From JAVBLV01 sp031553195 (GTDB lineage Bacteria; Bacteroidota; Bacteroidia; Bacteroidales; P3), in the NCBI GenBank assembly GCA_031553195.1, contig JAVBLV010000004.1:1-64000 (forward strand): DNA of 64,000 nt, in the 5' to 3' direction. The number at the start of each line of letters is the position of its first letter. Position 1 is the first letter of the stretch. The translations under genes were made by a program, and so were the position numbers. This document shows positions 52,747 through 62,479 of the stretch, in pieces. A model generated the notes under the pieces. That model worked only from the letters and a program-made list of their open reading frames with translations. It ran no database searches and had not been told where the DNA came from.

Positions 52747-53760
52747 ATGGAACTGGAAAAATTATTTTTTCGACTATATGCTCATAGTATATTAGTAGCA
52801 GGAGCAAAAAAATATATGATTTACGATATTTTACTAAATCGTTATAAATACATTCCTCAATTACTATACTCGGTATTGGAAGATCTCGAAACTCTTAGCA
52901 TTGAAGAAACAAAGAGGAAATATAACAATGAAATAGATGAGGGTATGGATACATATTTAAATTTTCTAGAAAAGAATAATTGGGGATTCCGTACCAAGAA
53001 TATTGAATTATTTCCCAAATTGAATTTAGAATATGAAACACCGCTTCTGATTTCACATGCATTGATTGATATCTATTCTATTTCCGAACAAAAAGAATTA
53101 CTACAAAAGTCTATCGAAGAACTAACCCAAATAGGTTGTGAACAGGTATTACTTATTATTGAGAAAATCGACACTTTAGAAGACATTCGTGTTATTGGAA
53201 ATGCAATTAAAAATACTTCCTTTGCTTCTGTAGAAATAAAATGTATATACAACCAAATAATGGATAAAACATGGATGAATGACTTAAAAATCGTATTAGA
53301 AACCAATAGAAGGATAAGAAAAATAAAAGTTTACAATTCGCCATATGATAAAGTAATCACATCTCCCAAAATAGCCCCCGCCAAGATTTTTATCAGAAGA
53401 AAAGAATTTGATAATTGTAAAATTTCGAAACCATGTTTTTTTATTAATCAGTCATTTTTTATTGAAGCTAAAAATCGGAATTCATGTTTAAATGGGAAAG
53501 TATGTATAGATAGGTTTGGGAATATAAAGAATTGCTTAAACATGAATGCGAATTATGGAAATATTGACCAACAGAGTATAAGGGATGTGATATTAAATAC
53601 CGACTTTCGATCTGTTTGGATGATTACAAAAGACAACATAAAAGTTTGTAAAGATTGCGAGTACAGGTATCAGTGTCAAGATTGCCGGGCATTTACTGAA
53701 GACTCTGATGATTTATATTCTAAACCTTCATTTTGTAAATATAATCCGTACCATGAATAA
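52747..53760 (+). CDS. gwsS: SPASM-domain peptide maturase, grasp-with-spasm type (copy 2)
   Basis: 337 residues. No radical-SAM CX3CX2C. The SPASM region is complete: Cys247, 253 and 263 in NSCLNGKVC and IKNC, then CKDCEYRYQCQDC (Cys301, 304, 310, 313) and a late Cys330 in FCKYNPY. This should hold Fe-S clusters, unlike copy 1. The N-terminal part is helical with a strand-rich middle. It overlaps the following DUF6624 gene by eight bases. Confidence 0.85.
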   Translation: MELEKLFFRLYAHSILVAGAKKYMIYDILLNRYKYIPQLLYSVLEDLETLSIEETKRKYNNEIDEGMDTYLNFLEKNNWGFRTKNIELFPKLNLEYETPLLISHALIDIYSISEQKELLQKSIEELTQIGCEQVLLIIEKIDTLEDIRVIGNAIKNTSFASVEIKCIYNQIMDKTWMNDLKIVLETNRRIRKIKVYNSPYDKVITSPKIAPAKIFIRRKEFDNCKISKPCFFINQSFFIEAKNRNSCLNGKVCIDRFGNIKNCLNMNANYGNIDQQSIRDVILNTDFRSVWMITKDNIKVCKDCEYRYQCQDCRAFTEDSDDLYSKPSFCKYNPYHE

Positions 53761-54670
53761 GTATAAAATAACTTTGTTTCTAATAATACAATTTCTTGTT
53801 ATGGCATCTTTATTTTCTCAGAATGAATGTTTTGAGAAATGGGAAGCCGATTCATTGCTAAAAACAGGAAATTATATAGAAGCAATAAAAAAGTATCAAT
53901 CAAGTAACTATATAAGAGAAAATAGAGATAACCTTTATAGAATTTCTATTTGTTACTGTCAATTAAAGAATATTGATTCAGCGGGATATTATTTTAAGAT
54001 GGCATTACGAAAAGGGTATTATCACCCTTACACAAATTTGAAACTTGAAAACGATTCAGCATTGTTGTGTTTAAAAGACCATAGAGATTATAATCTATTC
54101 ATCATATCAGACTCAATTAATCAACAAAATTCATTTCGTAATTATAATGAAAATCTAAATAGGCTATTCCTTGAGAGAAGGGAGAGGGATCAATGGGTAA
54201 GAAGCCAATCATTTGTTGATAGTTTGAGGAAGGAAAATAAATTGCATGAAATGAGTAAAATAGTCTTTTCTACAGACAGTATAAATATGTGCTTTTTAGA
54301 CTCCATAATAGATTCACACAAACAATGGACGGGCTATGGTTTAATAGGTTCCAACGGAGATAACGCAGCTTGGTTAATTGCTCAACATGCAGATAGGTTT
54401 ATTGATTTTCAAGAAAAGTGTTATGAATATTTATTAGAATCCTATCAAAACTACAATACAAATCCCAATAATGTTGCATATTTGTATGATCGAATTATGA
54501 TTAACAAAGGGCTAAAACAAAAGTATGGAACCCAAATGAGAATTATAGACGAAAAGGTTGAGTTTATCAATTTGGAGGATTTTGAAAATGTCGACAAATA
54601 TCGTTCGTGCTTTATTTTACCCCCTTTGTCGACTTACAAAGAAATTTTAGAAAAGCGATTTGTGAAATAA
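53753..54670 (+). CDS. DUF6624 secreted protein
   Basis: 305 residues from ATG 53753 (overlapping the gwsS2 stop), chosen because it opens a signal peptide MNKYKITLFLIIQFLVMASL. Residues about 30-100 are TPR-like (NYIEAIKKYQSSNYIREN, IDSAGYYFKMALRKGYY). The DUF6624 core is clear: HKQWTGYGLIGSNGDNAAWL, IAQHADRFIDFQEKC, AYLYDRIMINKGLKQKYGTQ. The last residue block is NVDKYRSCFILPPLSTYKEI. Third family member in the window. Coupled translation with gwsS2 ties it to the cassette; its job is unknown. Confidence 0.75.
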   Translation: MNKYKITLFLIIQFLVMASLFSQNECFEKWEADSLLKTGNYIEAIKKYQSSNYIRENRDNLYRISICYCQLKNIDSAGYYFKMALRKGYYHPYTNLKLENDSALLCLKDHRDYNLFIISDSINQQNSFRNYNENLNRLFLERRERDQWVRSQSFVDSLRKENKLHEMSKIVFSTDSINMCFLDSIIDSHKQWTGYGLIGSNGDNAAWLIAQHADRFIDFQEKCYEYLLESYQNYNTNPNNVAYLYDRIMINKGLKQKYGTQMRIIDEKVEFINLEDFENVDKYRSCFILPPLSTYKEILEKRFVK

Positions 54671-55230
54671 GAAAATATAAAGATATTTACGAAGCCTCGC
54701 AAGCTTAAAACAGTAACTATATAATCAAAATTACGGTTTTCACTAACATCAAATAGAAATATGAAAAGCAACAAAATTTTTATACCATGGAGGCTTAGCC
54801 TATTTTGGCTATGTAAAACAAATTGGTGCATAACAGCTACTGCAATCGTGTGCGTCTGTTTGTAGTAGCGGTAAATAAGGCGTCAATGCAGGGAAAGGTA
54901 AAACTTGAGGTACTAATTCAGAAATTACCCAACCCTGCCACCAGACGCCTAAGGCATTGGAAAAGAATATTTCCTTTTATATCATAAAGTTTGTAATGCT
55001 ATAGCACACACAAATGCAAAGTTATAAATACTCTGCAATATACAAACCGAAAGCACTCTTAAAATTAAGGATGTCCCTTGCGATAACAGGGCGTTTATTC
55101 TTAAAGCTATGGGGAATAGACAGTAATAAACGGTAAGTTATATTGTGCAAGGTGCCGATAAAATGAGCAGCTGTAGCAAAAGCGGGTGCCGAAAAGCTTT
55201 ATGAGTAGGGAATTTCAATATATAATTAAA
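54671..55230 (+). promoter_or_regulatory. 5' spacer of cassette 3
   Basis: About 560 bases without a convincing gene. It has AAGCCTCGCAAGCTT at 54692-54706 and ends in GCGGGTGCCGAAAAGCTTTA at 55182-55201 followed by TGAGTAGGGAATTTCAATA. The middle is unlike the other two spacers. ATGs within it that read into the precursor are not taken as starts. Confidence 0.6.
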
Positions 55231-55569
55231 ATGGAAAAGAAAGCATTAAAATTAGAATTCATTGAAAATGGAAGATTAACCAATGGTGAAATGAGCCAAT
55301 TTTTGGGAGGTGTTGATAGTACAACATATCAAGACTGTACTAAGTCTGGTCCTGGTATCTGTTCTAATGTTAAGGGAAATGTATTCACTATAACTGCAAA
55401 TTGTACACACAATTTGTACACATGTCGCACAGAAATGCAATTTTGCACAGGTGTTAATGATCTTGCAACATGCGCAGGGTTGCCTTCTGATACAAAACAA
55501 GTTGTAAGAACTAGTATAGTAAGCGTAATGGAAAGTGTATCCTTAGGGGGGCAATTGTCAAGATTCTAG
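55231..55569 (+). CDS. Radical-SAM-modified precursor peptide (GG leader, Cys-rich)
   Basis: 112 residues from ATG 55231. Leader MEKKALKLEFIENGRLTNGE then MSQFLGG, a typical Bacteroidetes GG leader. The core has six Cys (QDC, GIC, ANC, YTC, QFC, ATC) among many Thr and Asn, suitable as thioether donors for a radical-SAM maturase. A second GG near the C-terminus (SLGGQLSRF) may be chance. Directly upstream of the radical-SAM gene, with a hairpin between. Confidence 0.75.
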   Translation: MEKKALKLEFIENGRLTNGEMSQFLGGVDSTTYQDCTKSGPGICSNVKGNVFTITANCTHNLYTCRTEMQFCTGVNDLATCAGLPSDTKQVVRTSIVSVMESVSLGGQLSRF

Positions 55570-55583
55570 TTGTGGTATAAAAT

Positions 55584-55628
55584 AAAAATCATGGAGTTAG
55601 TCATTAATGATTATGCTCCATGATTTTT
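55584..55628 (+). terminator. Hairpin after precursor 3
   Basis: Arms 55584-55596 and 55616-55628 are reverse complements (13 bp) with a 19-base loop, and the right arm ends in a T-run. Partial terminator between precursor and maturase genes. Confidence 0.65.
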
Positions 55629-55656
55629 ATTAGTAAAATATTTAAGAATTATCAAT

Positions 55657-56964
55657 ATGAAAATATCAATATACACAACTTTGATAACACATGAAAAAGG
55701 ATACTTTATCTATAACTCCTTTAGTAATAGCTTAGCCAAAATAGATAAAGATTTGTTTCTGAAACTTGAAAGTTTTAAAAATAAAGACTTTTCAGAACAA
55801 GATTTGAATGAAGATGCGGATACTGTAAAAAGTCTAAGAAATGCTTTCATTATTACAGATAACCCTAAAAACGATTTATTGCAATATCAAGCAACTACAT
55901 GGGGACGGAGACGTGTTGACGATGTCTATAACATAACCATAGCCCCTACAATGGATTGCAACTACAACTGCTACTACTGTTTTGAAGAACAAGTAAAAGA
56001 ATACATGTCTGATGAAATAATAGAACGGATTGCCAAATATATGAATAGCTTACCCAATAAGTGTCGTCTCAATTTCACATGGTTTGGTGGTGAGCCGCTC
56101 TTGGCATTTGAACAAATGAAAAAGCTAAACCAAAGTTTGAGTATGCCTGAAGATATAGATACAGATTATTGCATCATTACCAATGGCTACTACATGAATG
56201 AGGCTGTAATCGATGAATTACATAATTTACATATCAAAACAATACAATTGTCTATAGATGGTTTATATGAGGATTACAATCAAGTTAAATGTATGAAAAA
56301 CGATAAGCGTTGCTTTGATACCATACTGAAAAATATAGATTATTTTGCAGCTAAACATAAGGATATAGCTATGCATATAAGAGTAAATATGGATAATAAT
56401 ACGAAAGATGATTTTCTAAACATCGTACATTTTTTTTACCAAAGGTATCCTGAAAATCAAAACATCAAACCATACGCTGCATTTTTAAAAAATATTGGCA
56501 ACGCTACACCGGAATCTTGCGCCTGTGATTTTTCAAGTGGTACTGATAAAATGCAATTTGCTCTTGATATGTTTCAGAAAACAAATAATAAATATTTTTT
56601 GTATCCGCAGAATAATTTCAGCGAGTGCGCCGTACGCAACCACAATTCGTGGGCATTTGGTCCCGATGGTTCTGTGTACAAATGTTGGGAAAATATAGGT
56701 AATAGAGAGAATAAAGTAGGATTTATTGATGAAAATGGATATATCCAAATAACCGATAATTTAAAACTGACACGCTATATGTATGGTGCAGATCCTTTAT
56801 GTAATGAAGATTGCAGAGGCTGTTTTTATCTGCCTATATGTTATGGCGGTTGTCCACATCAACGAATTTTAGAAGAATTTGAAAATGCTCCCATTCAACA
56901 ATGTGCCAAAGATTGCGGATATATTGAACAATATATTACAGCATTAATTAATGCAACACCCTAA
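55657..56964 (+). CDS. Radical SAM/SPASM peptide maturase
   Basis: 435 residues. N-terminal peptide-binding-like part (YNSFSNSLAKIDKDLFLKLE), then the radical-SAM motif CNYNCYYC near residue 105 for the [4Fe-4S]-SAM cluster. The SPASM part has Cys in SECAVRNH, YKCWEN, then CNEDCRGCFYLPICYGGCPH and QCAKDCGY. Such enzymes form thioether or carbon-carbon links in Cys-rich precursors; precursor 3 is the natural substrate. Cytosolic. The exact cross-link type cannot be predicted here. Confidence 0.9.
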   Translation: MKISIYTTLITHEKGYFIYNSFSNSLAKIDKDLFLKLESFKNKDFSEQDLNEDADTVKSLRNAFIITDNPKNDLLQYQATTWGRRRVDDVYNITIAPTMDCNYNCYYCFEEQVKEYMSDEIIERIAKYMNSLPNKCRLNFTWFGGEPLLAFEQMKKLNQSLSMPEDIDTDYCIITNGYYMNEAVIDELHNLHIKTIQLSIDGLYEDYNQVKCMKNDKRCFDTILKNIDYFAAKHKDIAMHIRVNMDNNTKDDFLNIVHFFYQRYPENQNIKPYAAFLKNIGNATPESCACDFSSGTDKMQFALDMFQKTNNKYFLYPQNNFSECAVRNHNSWAFGPDGSVYKCWENIGNRENKVGFIDENGYIQITDNLKLTRYMYGADPLCNEDCRGCFYLPICYGGCPHQRILEEFENAPIQQCAKDCGYIEQYITALINATP

Positions 56965-57047
56965 TAACATATATAATTCCCCTGAGTTTTAGCAAAAGCA
57001 CACCAAATAAAATAATTATAATTCAACAACATATCAAATTATAACCT

Positions 57048-58646
57048 ATGAAAAAAATCATTCTTCTTTTCCTCATTACTTGCTTATATTTAGCCGCAGA
57101 AGCTCAAAAAACTAAACAGAAAACTCCTAAAGCCCCCTTTAAAATTACGCAGCAACAAATGTATGAAGATTTCGACCAGTTTTTATATATTATTGAAACT
57201 TACAATGCACAATGGGAAATAAGAAAAGAGCATACCAATTATGATATGCTTGCCATTTTAAAGCAACGGCGAGAGCAAATAGCACACATCAAAAACTATT
57301 GGGAATTTATTGATTTTATGGATATAAATTTGGATTATATTTTGGATGTTCATGCCGCTCGAAGAGAAGTGTATTATGATATACCTAATCCCCGATATGC
57401 ACCCGGGCAAAGTTTCTACGATTCTACCTACATCGCTGCCATATCCACCGGTATTAAACAGTATTCAGCACAAGCCTCTGCAAAGACATCTTATAAAGAT
57501 TGGCTTCAGAGTATAGCAGCCAATTATTTAGATGGGCATTATTATATGAGGGCGCATTTTACTTTTAAAAATGCATACACAGGCGATTCTATATGTTTTC
57601 AAAATGCAAGAGTTATTGCATACGATTATCAGCCCATTGATTTATATGCAAAAAGTCTGATAGGCAAACTGCCTCCACATCGCATACGTTGGGATTTTGC
57701 CCAACAAAAATACTATACCGATATGCTCATGGTACGTTTTAATAAAACATTGAAGGTAGAAGACGAAACAGGAACTATCTATGAATTTATTCCCAATCAC
57801 TATGGTATTCAAATGCAAAAAGCTGCTAATAAAGACATTCGGGAAAATATGGACAAATACCTTGCCCGATATAAAAAATGGGAACCTCAACGCATAGCCT
57901 ATTTGCCCGGACAAAAAATACTCTACATCTATACCCAAATGATGGATTGGCAGGAGAATTATAATTTGATTGATTCTATAAAAAAAGAAGGTGCAGGAAA
58001 GCCTATTGATAAAATAGTGATAGATGTTCGGGGAAATGAAGGTGGTGGAGATGGATTTTGGGTGTCTATGCTATCTGCTATTATAAAAGATACACTGCAT
58101 TTTGAACAAAAGACGGCATTAAATTATAATGATGAAGTAAAAGCCTATTTCAATGCGGAGTTTCCGCCGGGAATGACCAAGGAATTTGTAATGCAAGAGA
58201 TTCCAGTGTTGGGTAATAAAAAAATGCTTGTGCGTGAAAATGAACGTCATATAGAACCCGATAGCAATTCATTGAAATTTGCAGGGCAAATATATCTTTT
58301 TCAAGACAAAGACACCTATTCTTCGGGACACTCTTTCACTTCGCTGGCTCGGCAAATTCCACAATTGGTATCTATGGGCATGTCCACAGGGCACATGGCA
58401 GGTTTTGGCTTTAACCCATGGGGATTTCAACTTAAACATTCCAAATATACTTTCAAATTCGAGCCTGCCATAGATTTGAGCAAGGCAGAGAAATGGGAAG
58501 ATACTTTTCAATGTGTTCCCGAAATGGAGATAATTCCTACCTTACAAGAATTAGATGATTATCGCACTTATCATGATATAATAGAACTTGATGAATTCTT
58601 GCTAACACGTGATTATTTATTTAAAAAAGTATTGGAAATGAAGTAA
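57048..58646 (+). CDS. S41-family peptidase
   Basis: 532 residues with a signal peptide (MKKIILLFLITCLYLAAEAQ), so periplasmic or outer-membrane. The C-terminal domain (about 285-500) is of the S41/C-terminal-processing-protease type: IVIDVRGNEGGGDGFW and the nucleophile block DTYSSGHSFTSLA near residue 425, then GFNPWGF. A canonical PDZ domain is not evident. Its position between the radical-SAM gene and the exporter suggests a role in final trimming of the secreted peptides, or degradation for self-protection. Confidence 0.82.
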   Translation: MKKIILLFLITCLYLAAEAQKTKQKTPKAPFKITQQQMYEDFDQFLYIIETYNAQWEIRKEHTNYDMLAILKQRREQIAHIKNYWEFIDFMDINLDYILDVHAARREVYYDIPNPRYAPGQSFYDSTYIAAISTGIKQYSAQASAKTSYKDWLQSIAANYLDGHYYMRAHFTFKNAYTGDSICFQNARVIAYDYQPIDLYAKSLIGKLPPHRIRWDFAQQKYYTDMLMVRFNKTLKVEDETGTIYEFIPNHYGIQMQKAANKDIRENMDKYLARYKKWEPQRIAYLPGQKILYIYTQMMDWQENYNLIDSIKKEGAGKPIDKIVIDVRGNEGGGDGFWVSMLSAIIKDTLHFEQKTALNYNDEVKAYFNAEFPPGMTKEFVMQEIPVLGNKKMLVRENERHIEPDSNSLKFAGQIYLFQDKDTYSSGHSFTSLARQIPQLVSMGMSTGHMAGFGFNPWGFQLKHSKYTFKFEPAIDLSKAEKWEDTFQCVPEMEIIPTLQELDDYRTYHDIIELDEFLLTRDYLFKKVLEMK

Positions 58647-58816
58647 TTTGAAAAGTTTATGTTTTTAGAATGTTCTGTGAATTTTTCATAAACTCTAACA
58701 CATCAAAGTATTATATTAAAACTTGTATTCAATTTGATTATAAATAACTAGAAAAAGGAAAAAATAAAGCTTTAAACCTGATTATAAAGAAATTAAAATT
58801 GATAAAATTCATATAG

Positions 58817-61045
58817 ATGATAAAAAATTTCCCTTTTCTCCACCAACCTGACCAAATGGATTGTGGGGCTACTTGTTTAGCAATGGTAGCCAAACATTAT
58901 GGTAAGAACAACACTATCCAAAGGCTTAGGGAAATGTGTTCAGCTACCCGTGCAGGCGTAAGTATGTTGGGCATAAGCGATGCAGCGGAAAAACTGGGAT
59001 TTAAAACCTTGGGGGTACGTATCTCTTTTGAGAAATTAGCCGAAGATGCTCCATTACCCTGCATTGTGCATTGGAGGCAGGAGCATTTTGTAGTCGTTTA
59101 TAAAATCAAACTTAAAAAAGGGAAAACGTCAACTAATCAACTTCCTGAAGGAACTGTATATGTAGCAGATCCCGGACATGGGTTAATTCAATTTACTGTT
59201 CAGGAATTTTGCAATAATTGGCTAAGCACTAAAAAAGATGGTGAAGAAGAGGGTGTTGCTTTGCTTTTGGAGCCTACGCCTGAATTTTACGAACAAGAAG
59301 ATGAAAAATCAGACAGGACAAAATTTTCTTTTATCTTTCGCTATCTCAAACCCTATCAAAAACATATCATTCAATTGTTTTTGGGCTTATTGTTAGGCTC
59401 CTTGCTACAATTGATATTTCCATTCTTAACCCAAAGCATAGTCGATTATGGTATCAGTAATCAAAATCTCAGTTTTGTAACTCTTATTTTAGTTGCCCAA
59501 TTGATATTATTTACCAGCCAAACCGTAGTGGAGTTTATCCGAAGTTGGATATTGTTGCATATCACCGCACGTATTAATATCTCCATGATTTCGGACTTCC
59601 TTATCAAACTTACAAAGTTACCTATCCGTTTTTTCGATATTAAAATGATAGGCGATATTATGCAGCGGATACATGACAATTCACGTATTCAAAGTTTTCT
59701 TACTTCCAGTACGCTTAATACCTTATTCTCTTTTGTCAATCTTATTATATTCTCTATTGTATTAGGTATCTATAGTTTGAAAATATTGGGTATTTTCTTT
59801 TTGGCAAGTGCCCTGTATGTGCTTTGGATTGTCATTTTCCTAAAGAAACGGAAAGAATTGGACTACAAACGCTTTGCCCAAGCCTCGGCAGAACAAAGTA
59901 ATTTGTATCAACTCATCACCGGAATGCAGGAGATAAAACTCAACAACTGCGAAAAACAAAAACGTTGGGAATGGGAGAATATCCAAGTCAAACTTTTTAA
60001 GGTAAGCATCAAAGGCTTAGCTCTTTCGCAATACCAACAAGCAGGCGGTTTTTTTATCGACCAAGCCAAAAATATTATTATTTCCTTTTTTGCAGCCCAA
60101 GCAGTTATTACCGGAAACATGACTTTGGGTATGATGATGGCTGTGCAATACATTATCGGGCAATTGAATTCGCCTATTGGTCAACTTATCGGTTTCGTAC
60201 AATCGGCACAGGATGCCAAAATAAGCTTGGAACGTTTGGGAGAAATCCATAACCGCGAAGACGAAGAAGACCCGAACGAAAACAAAATAACCCTTTTGCC
60301 CCAAAAACGGGATATTGCCATTGAAAAACTTACTTTCCAATATGAGGGAACCCATAGCGAAACAGTCTTGGATGATATTAATTTGGAAATTCCAAGCGGT
60401 AAAATTACCGCTATAGTCGGTATGTCCGGTAGTGGTAAGACGACTTTGGTAAAACTGATGTTGGGTTTTTACCCACCGGTAAAAGGCGAAATCAAAGTAG
60501 GCGAATACAATCTGCAAAATATCAACACCCATATTTGGCGTGAACACTGCGGAGCAGTGATGCAGGACGGTTACATCTTTTCCGATACCATAGCGAGAAA
60601 TATCGCTGTAAGTGATGAAATTATCGACACCAATCGTTTACTTCATGCTGCACGAGTAGCCAACATTCAGGAAATGATAGAAGGCATGCCTTTAGGCTAC
60701 AATACCAAAATCGGTCAAGAAGGGCAAGGAATCAGTCAGGGACAACGGCAAAGGATATTAATAGCCCGTTCCGTTTATAAAAACCCTGATTATATCTTTT
60801 TCGACGAAGCTACCAACTCGTTAGATGCCACCAATGAACGGGTAATCATGGAAAATTTGAATGAATTTTTCAAGGGTAAAACAGTTGTCATTGTCGCCCA
60901 TAGGTTAAGCACCGTAAAAAATGCCGATAACATCGTGGTATTGGAAAAAGGAAAAATGGTAGAACAGGGCACCCACAAAGAACTCACCGCTTTGAAAGGT
61001 GTGTATTATGAATTGGTAAAAAATCAATTGGAGTTGGGGAATTAA
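58817..61045 (+). CDS. Peptidase-containing ABC transporter (C39 bacteriocin exporter)
   Basis: 742 residues with all three expected domains. The C39 peptidase is at about 1-150: QMDCGATCLAM with the catalytic Cys, EHFVVVY (His) and VADPGHG (Asp). Six transmembrane helices span about 180-450. The ATPase is at about 490-742: Walker A GMSGSGKTT, signature ISQGQRQR, Walker B FFDEATNSLD and H-loop VAHRLS. It cuts leaders after GG and pumps the core peptide across the inner membrane. All three GG-leader precursors upstream are plausible substrates. A full-length, intact copy. Confidence 0.95.
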   Translation: MIKNFPFLHQPDQMDCGATCLAMVAKHYGKNNTIQRLREMCSATRAGVSMLGISDAAEKLGFKTLGVRISFEKLAEDAPLPCIVHWRQEHFVVVYKIKLKKGKTSTNQLPEGTVYVADPGHGLIQFTVQEFCNNWLSTKKDGEEEGVALLLEPTPEFYEQEDEKSDRTKFSFIFRYLKPYQKHIIQLFLGLLLGSLLQLIFPFLTQSIVDYGISNQNLSFVTLILVAQLILFTSQTVVEFIRSWILLHITARINISMISDFLIKLTKLPIRFFDIKMIGDIMQRIHDNSRIQSFLTSSTLNTLFSFVNLIIFSIVLGIYSLKILGIFFLASALYVLWIVIFLKKRKELDYKRFAQASAEQSNLYQLITGMQEIKLNNCEKQKRWEWENIQVKLFKVSIKGLALSQYQQAGGFFIDQAKNIIISFFAAQAVITGNMTLGMMMAVQYIIGQLNSPIGQLIGFVQSAQDAKISLERLGEIHNREDEEDPNENKITLLPQKRDIAIEKLTFQYEGTHSETVLDDINLEIPSGKITAIVGMSGSGKTTLVKLMLGFYPPVKGEIKVGEYNLQNINTHIWREHCGAVMQDGYIFSDTIARNIAVSDEIIDTNRLLHAARVANIQEMIEGMPLGYNTKIGQEGQGISQGQRQRILIARSVYKNPDYIFFDEATNSLDATNERVIMENLNEFFKGKTVVIVAHRLSTVKNADNIVVLEKGKMVEQGTHKELTALKGVYYELVKNQLELGN

Positions 61046-61091
61046 CACCCCATCCGGCTTCCCCAAAGGGGAAGAGAAATACAAAACAGCT

Positions 61092-62462
61092 ATGTCAGAA
61101 CACGAAAATATACATATAGAGACACAGGAAATACAAGTCCCATCTCCACTGGAGAGAACTCGAGAGAAGCCGGAGATAGAACTCAAAAGCCCTGCTGTAC
61201 AGGAAATTTTAGGACGACCACCCCGTTGGATAATTCGTTGGGGAATAACCGTAATATTAATTATTGTCGGTGGCATTGTCGTAGGCAGTTGTTTTTTCAA
61301 GTATCCCGATGTAGTTCCGGCAACAATAGAAGTTACCACCGAAAACTTACCCTCCCAATTAGTAGCACGGGCAACAGGTAAGTTAGATACGCTTTTTGTA
61401 TTCGATAACGAGACTATTGAGAAAGATAAATACTTGGCAGTTATTGAAAATACCGCTTGTTTTTCCGATGTTTTAACCTTGAAAGAAACGCTTGCCAATT
61501 TCGATGTGAAAGAGGCTAATCTTTTCACCTCTCACGCCTCACTTCTTACCAACAATTACAAACTCGGAGAACTACAAAATACCTATTATTCATTTACCAA
61601 AGCCTATGAAGATTACCAATATTTCATCAAAGCAGATTATTACAATCAAAAAATCAATGCTCTAAAGAAGCAAATAGCATTACAGCAAAAACTCGGACAA
61701 CGCAGCGGAAAACAAAGCAAAATAACCCAAGAACAACTACAAGCCCAAGAACGCCTTTTTGCCATTGATTCTAACCTCTATGCCAAGAAAAGCATTACCT
61801 TAATTGAATATGAGAATGCCAAGAACTCGTTGTTGCAAATGCGACAATCTTATGAAACTTCTTTGTCGTCATTAGACAATGCTCAATTAACCATTGCCCA
61901 ACTTGAACAGAATATTTTTGACTTGGAACAGCAAGCCGAAGAAAAGAAACAAGGATTGCTTTTAGCCTTATCAGGAGCTTATGAGGCATTGCAATCCCAA
62001 ATTAATCAATGGGAGTTACAATATGTATTTATCAGTCCATTAAATGGTAAGGTCTCCATGAGCAAACCGTGGCAGAAAAGCCAACATATCAATGCCGGAG
62101 AAGCCTTATTGAGTATTGTACCCAACGAAACCACCCATATTACCGGAAAAATCATGTTACCGGCACAGGGAGCAGGCAAAGTACGCAAAGGGCAATCCGT
62201 AAATGTCAAATTTGACGGCTTCCCTTACATGGAGTTCGGTATGGTAAAAGGTGTGGTGAAAAACATTTCTTTGGTTCCCATTACCAACGATAAGGGCAAG
62301 TTTACCATGGTGGAAGTTGATTTCCCCGACAACCTAAAAACCAACTACGGCAAAACCCTTGATTTTTCACAAGAAATGTCCGGTAGTGCCGAAATCATTA
62401 CGGAAGATTTGCGGTTGATAGAAAGATTTTTGAACCCGATAAAATCGTTGATTAAACGATAA
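61092..62462 (+). CDS. HlyD-family membrane fusion protein
   Basis: 456 residues. Cytosolic N-terminus of about 50 residues, one transmembrane helix (WGITVILIIVGGIVVGSCFF), a split lipoyl domain, a long coiled-coil hairpin at about 150-300 (many Gln/Glu/Leu heptads) and a C-terminal beta-barrel (TGKIMLPAQGAGKVRKGQSV). It bridges the C39 ABC transporter in the inner membrane and the TolC channel in the outer membrane. C/G-rich REP-like sequence lies in the 46-base gap after the transporter gene. Confidence 0.92.
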   Translation: MSEHENIHIETQEIQVPSPLERTREKPEIELKSPAVQEILGRPPRWIIRWGITVILIIVGGIVVGSCFFKYPDVVPATIEVTTENLPSQLVARATGKLDTLFVFDNETIEKDKYLAVIENTACFSDVLTLKETLANFDVKEANLFTSHASLLTNNYKLGELQNTYYSFTKAYEDYQYFIKADYYNQKINALKKQIALQQKLGQRSGKQSKITQEQLQAQERLFAIDSNLYAKKSITLIEYENAKNSLLQMRQSYETSLSSLDNAQLTIAQLEQNIFDLEQQAEEKKQGLLLALSGAYEALQSQINQWELQYVFISPLNGKVSMSKPWQKSQHINAGEALLSIVPNETTHITGKIMLPAQGAGKVRKGQSVNVKFDGFPYMEFGMVKGVVKNISLVPITNDKGKFTMVEVDFPDNLKTNYGKTLDFSQEMSGSAEIITEDLRLIERFLNPIKSLIKR

Positions 62463-62479
62463 ATGATAAACGCATAACG

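Noticed and set aside
49847..53760. Calling the two gwsS proteins radical-SAM enzymes
   Set aside because: Neither has a CX3CX2C motif; only the C-terminal SPASM-like Cys pattern is present.
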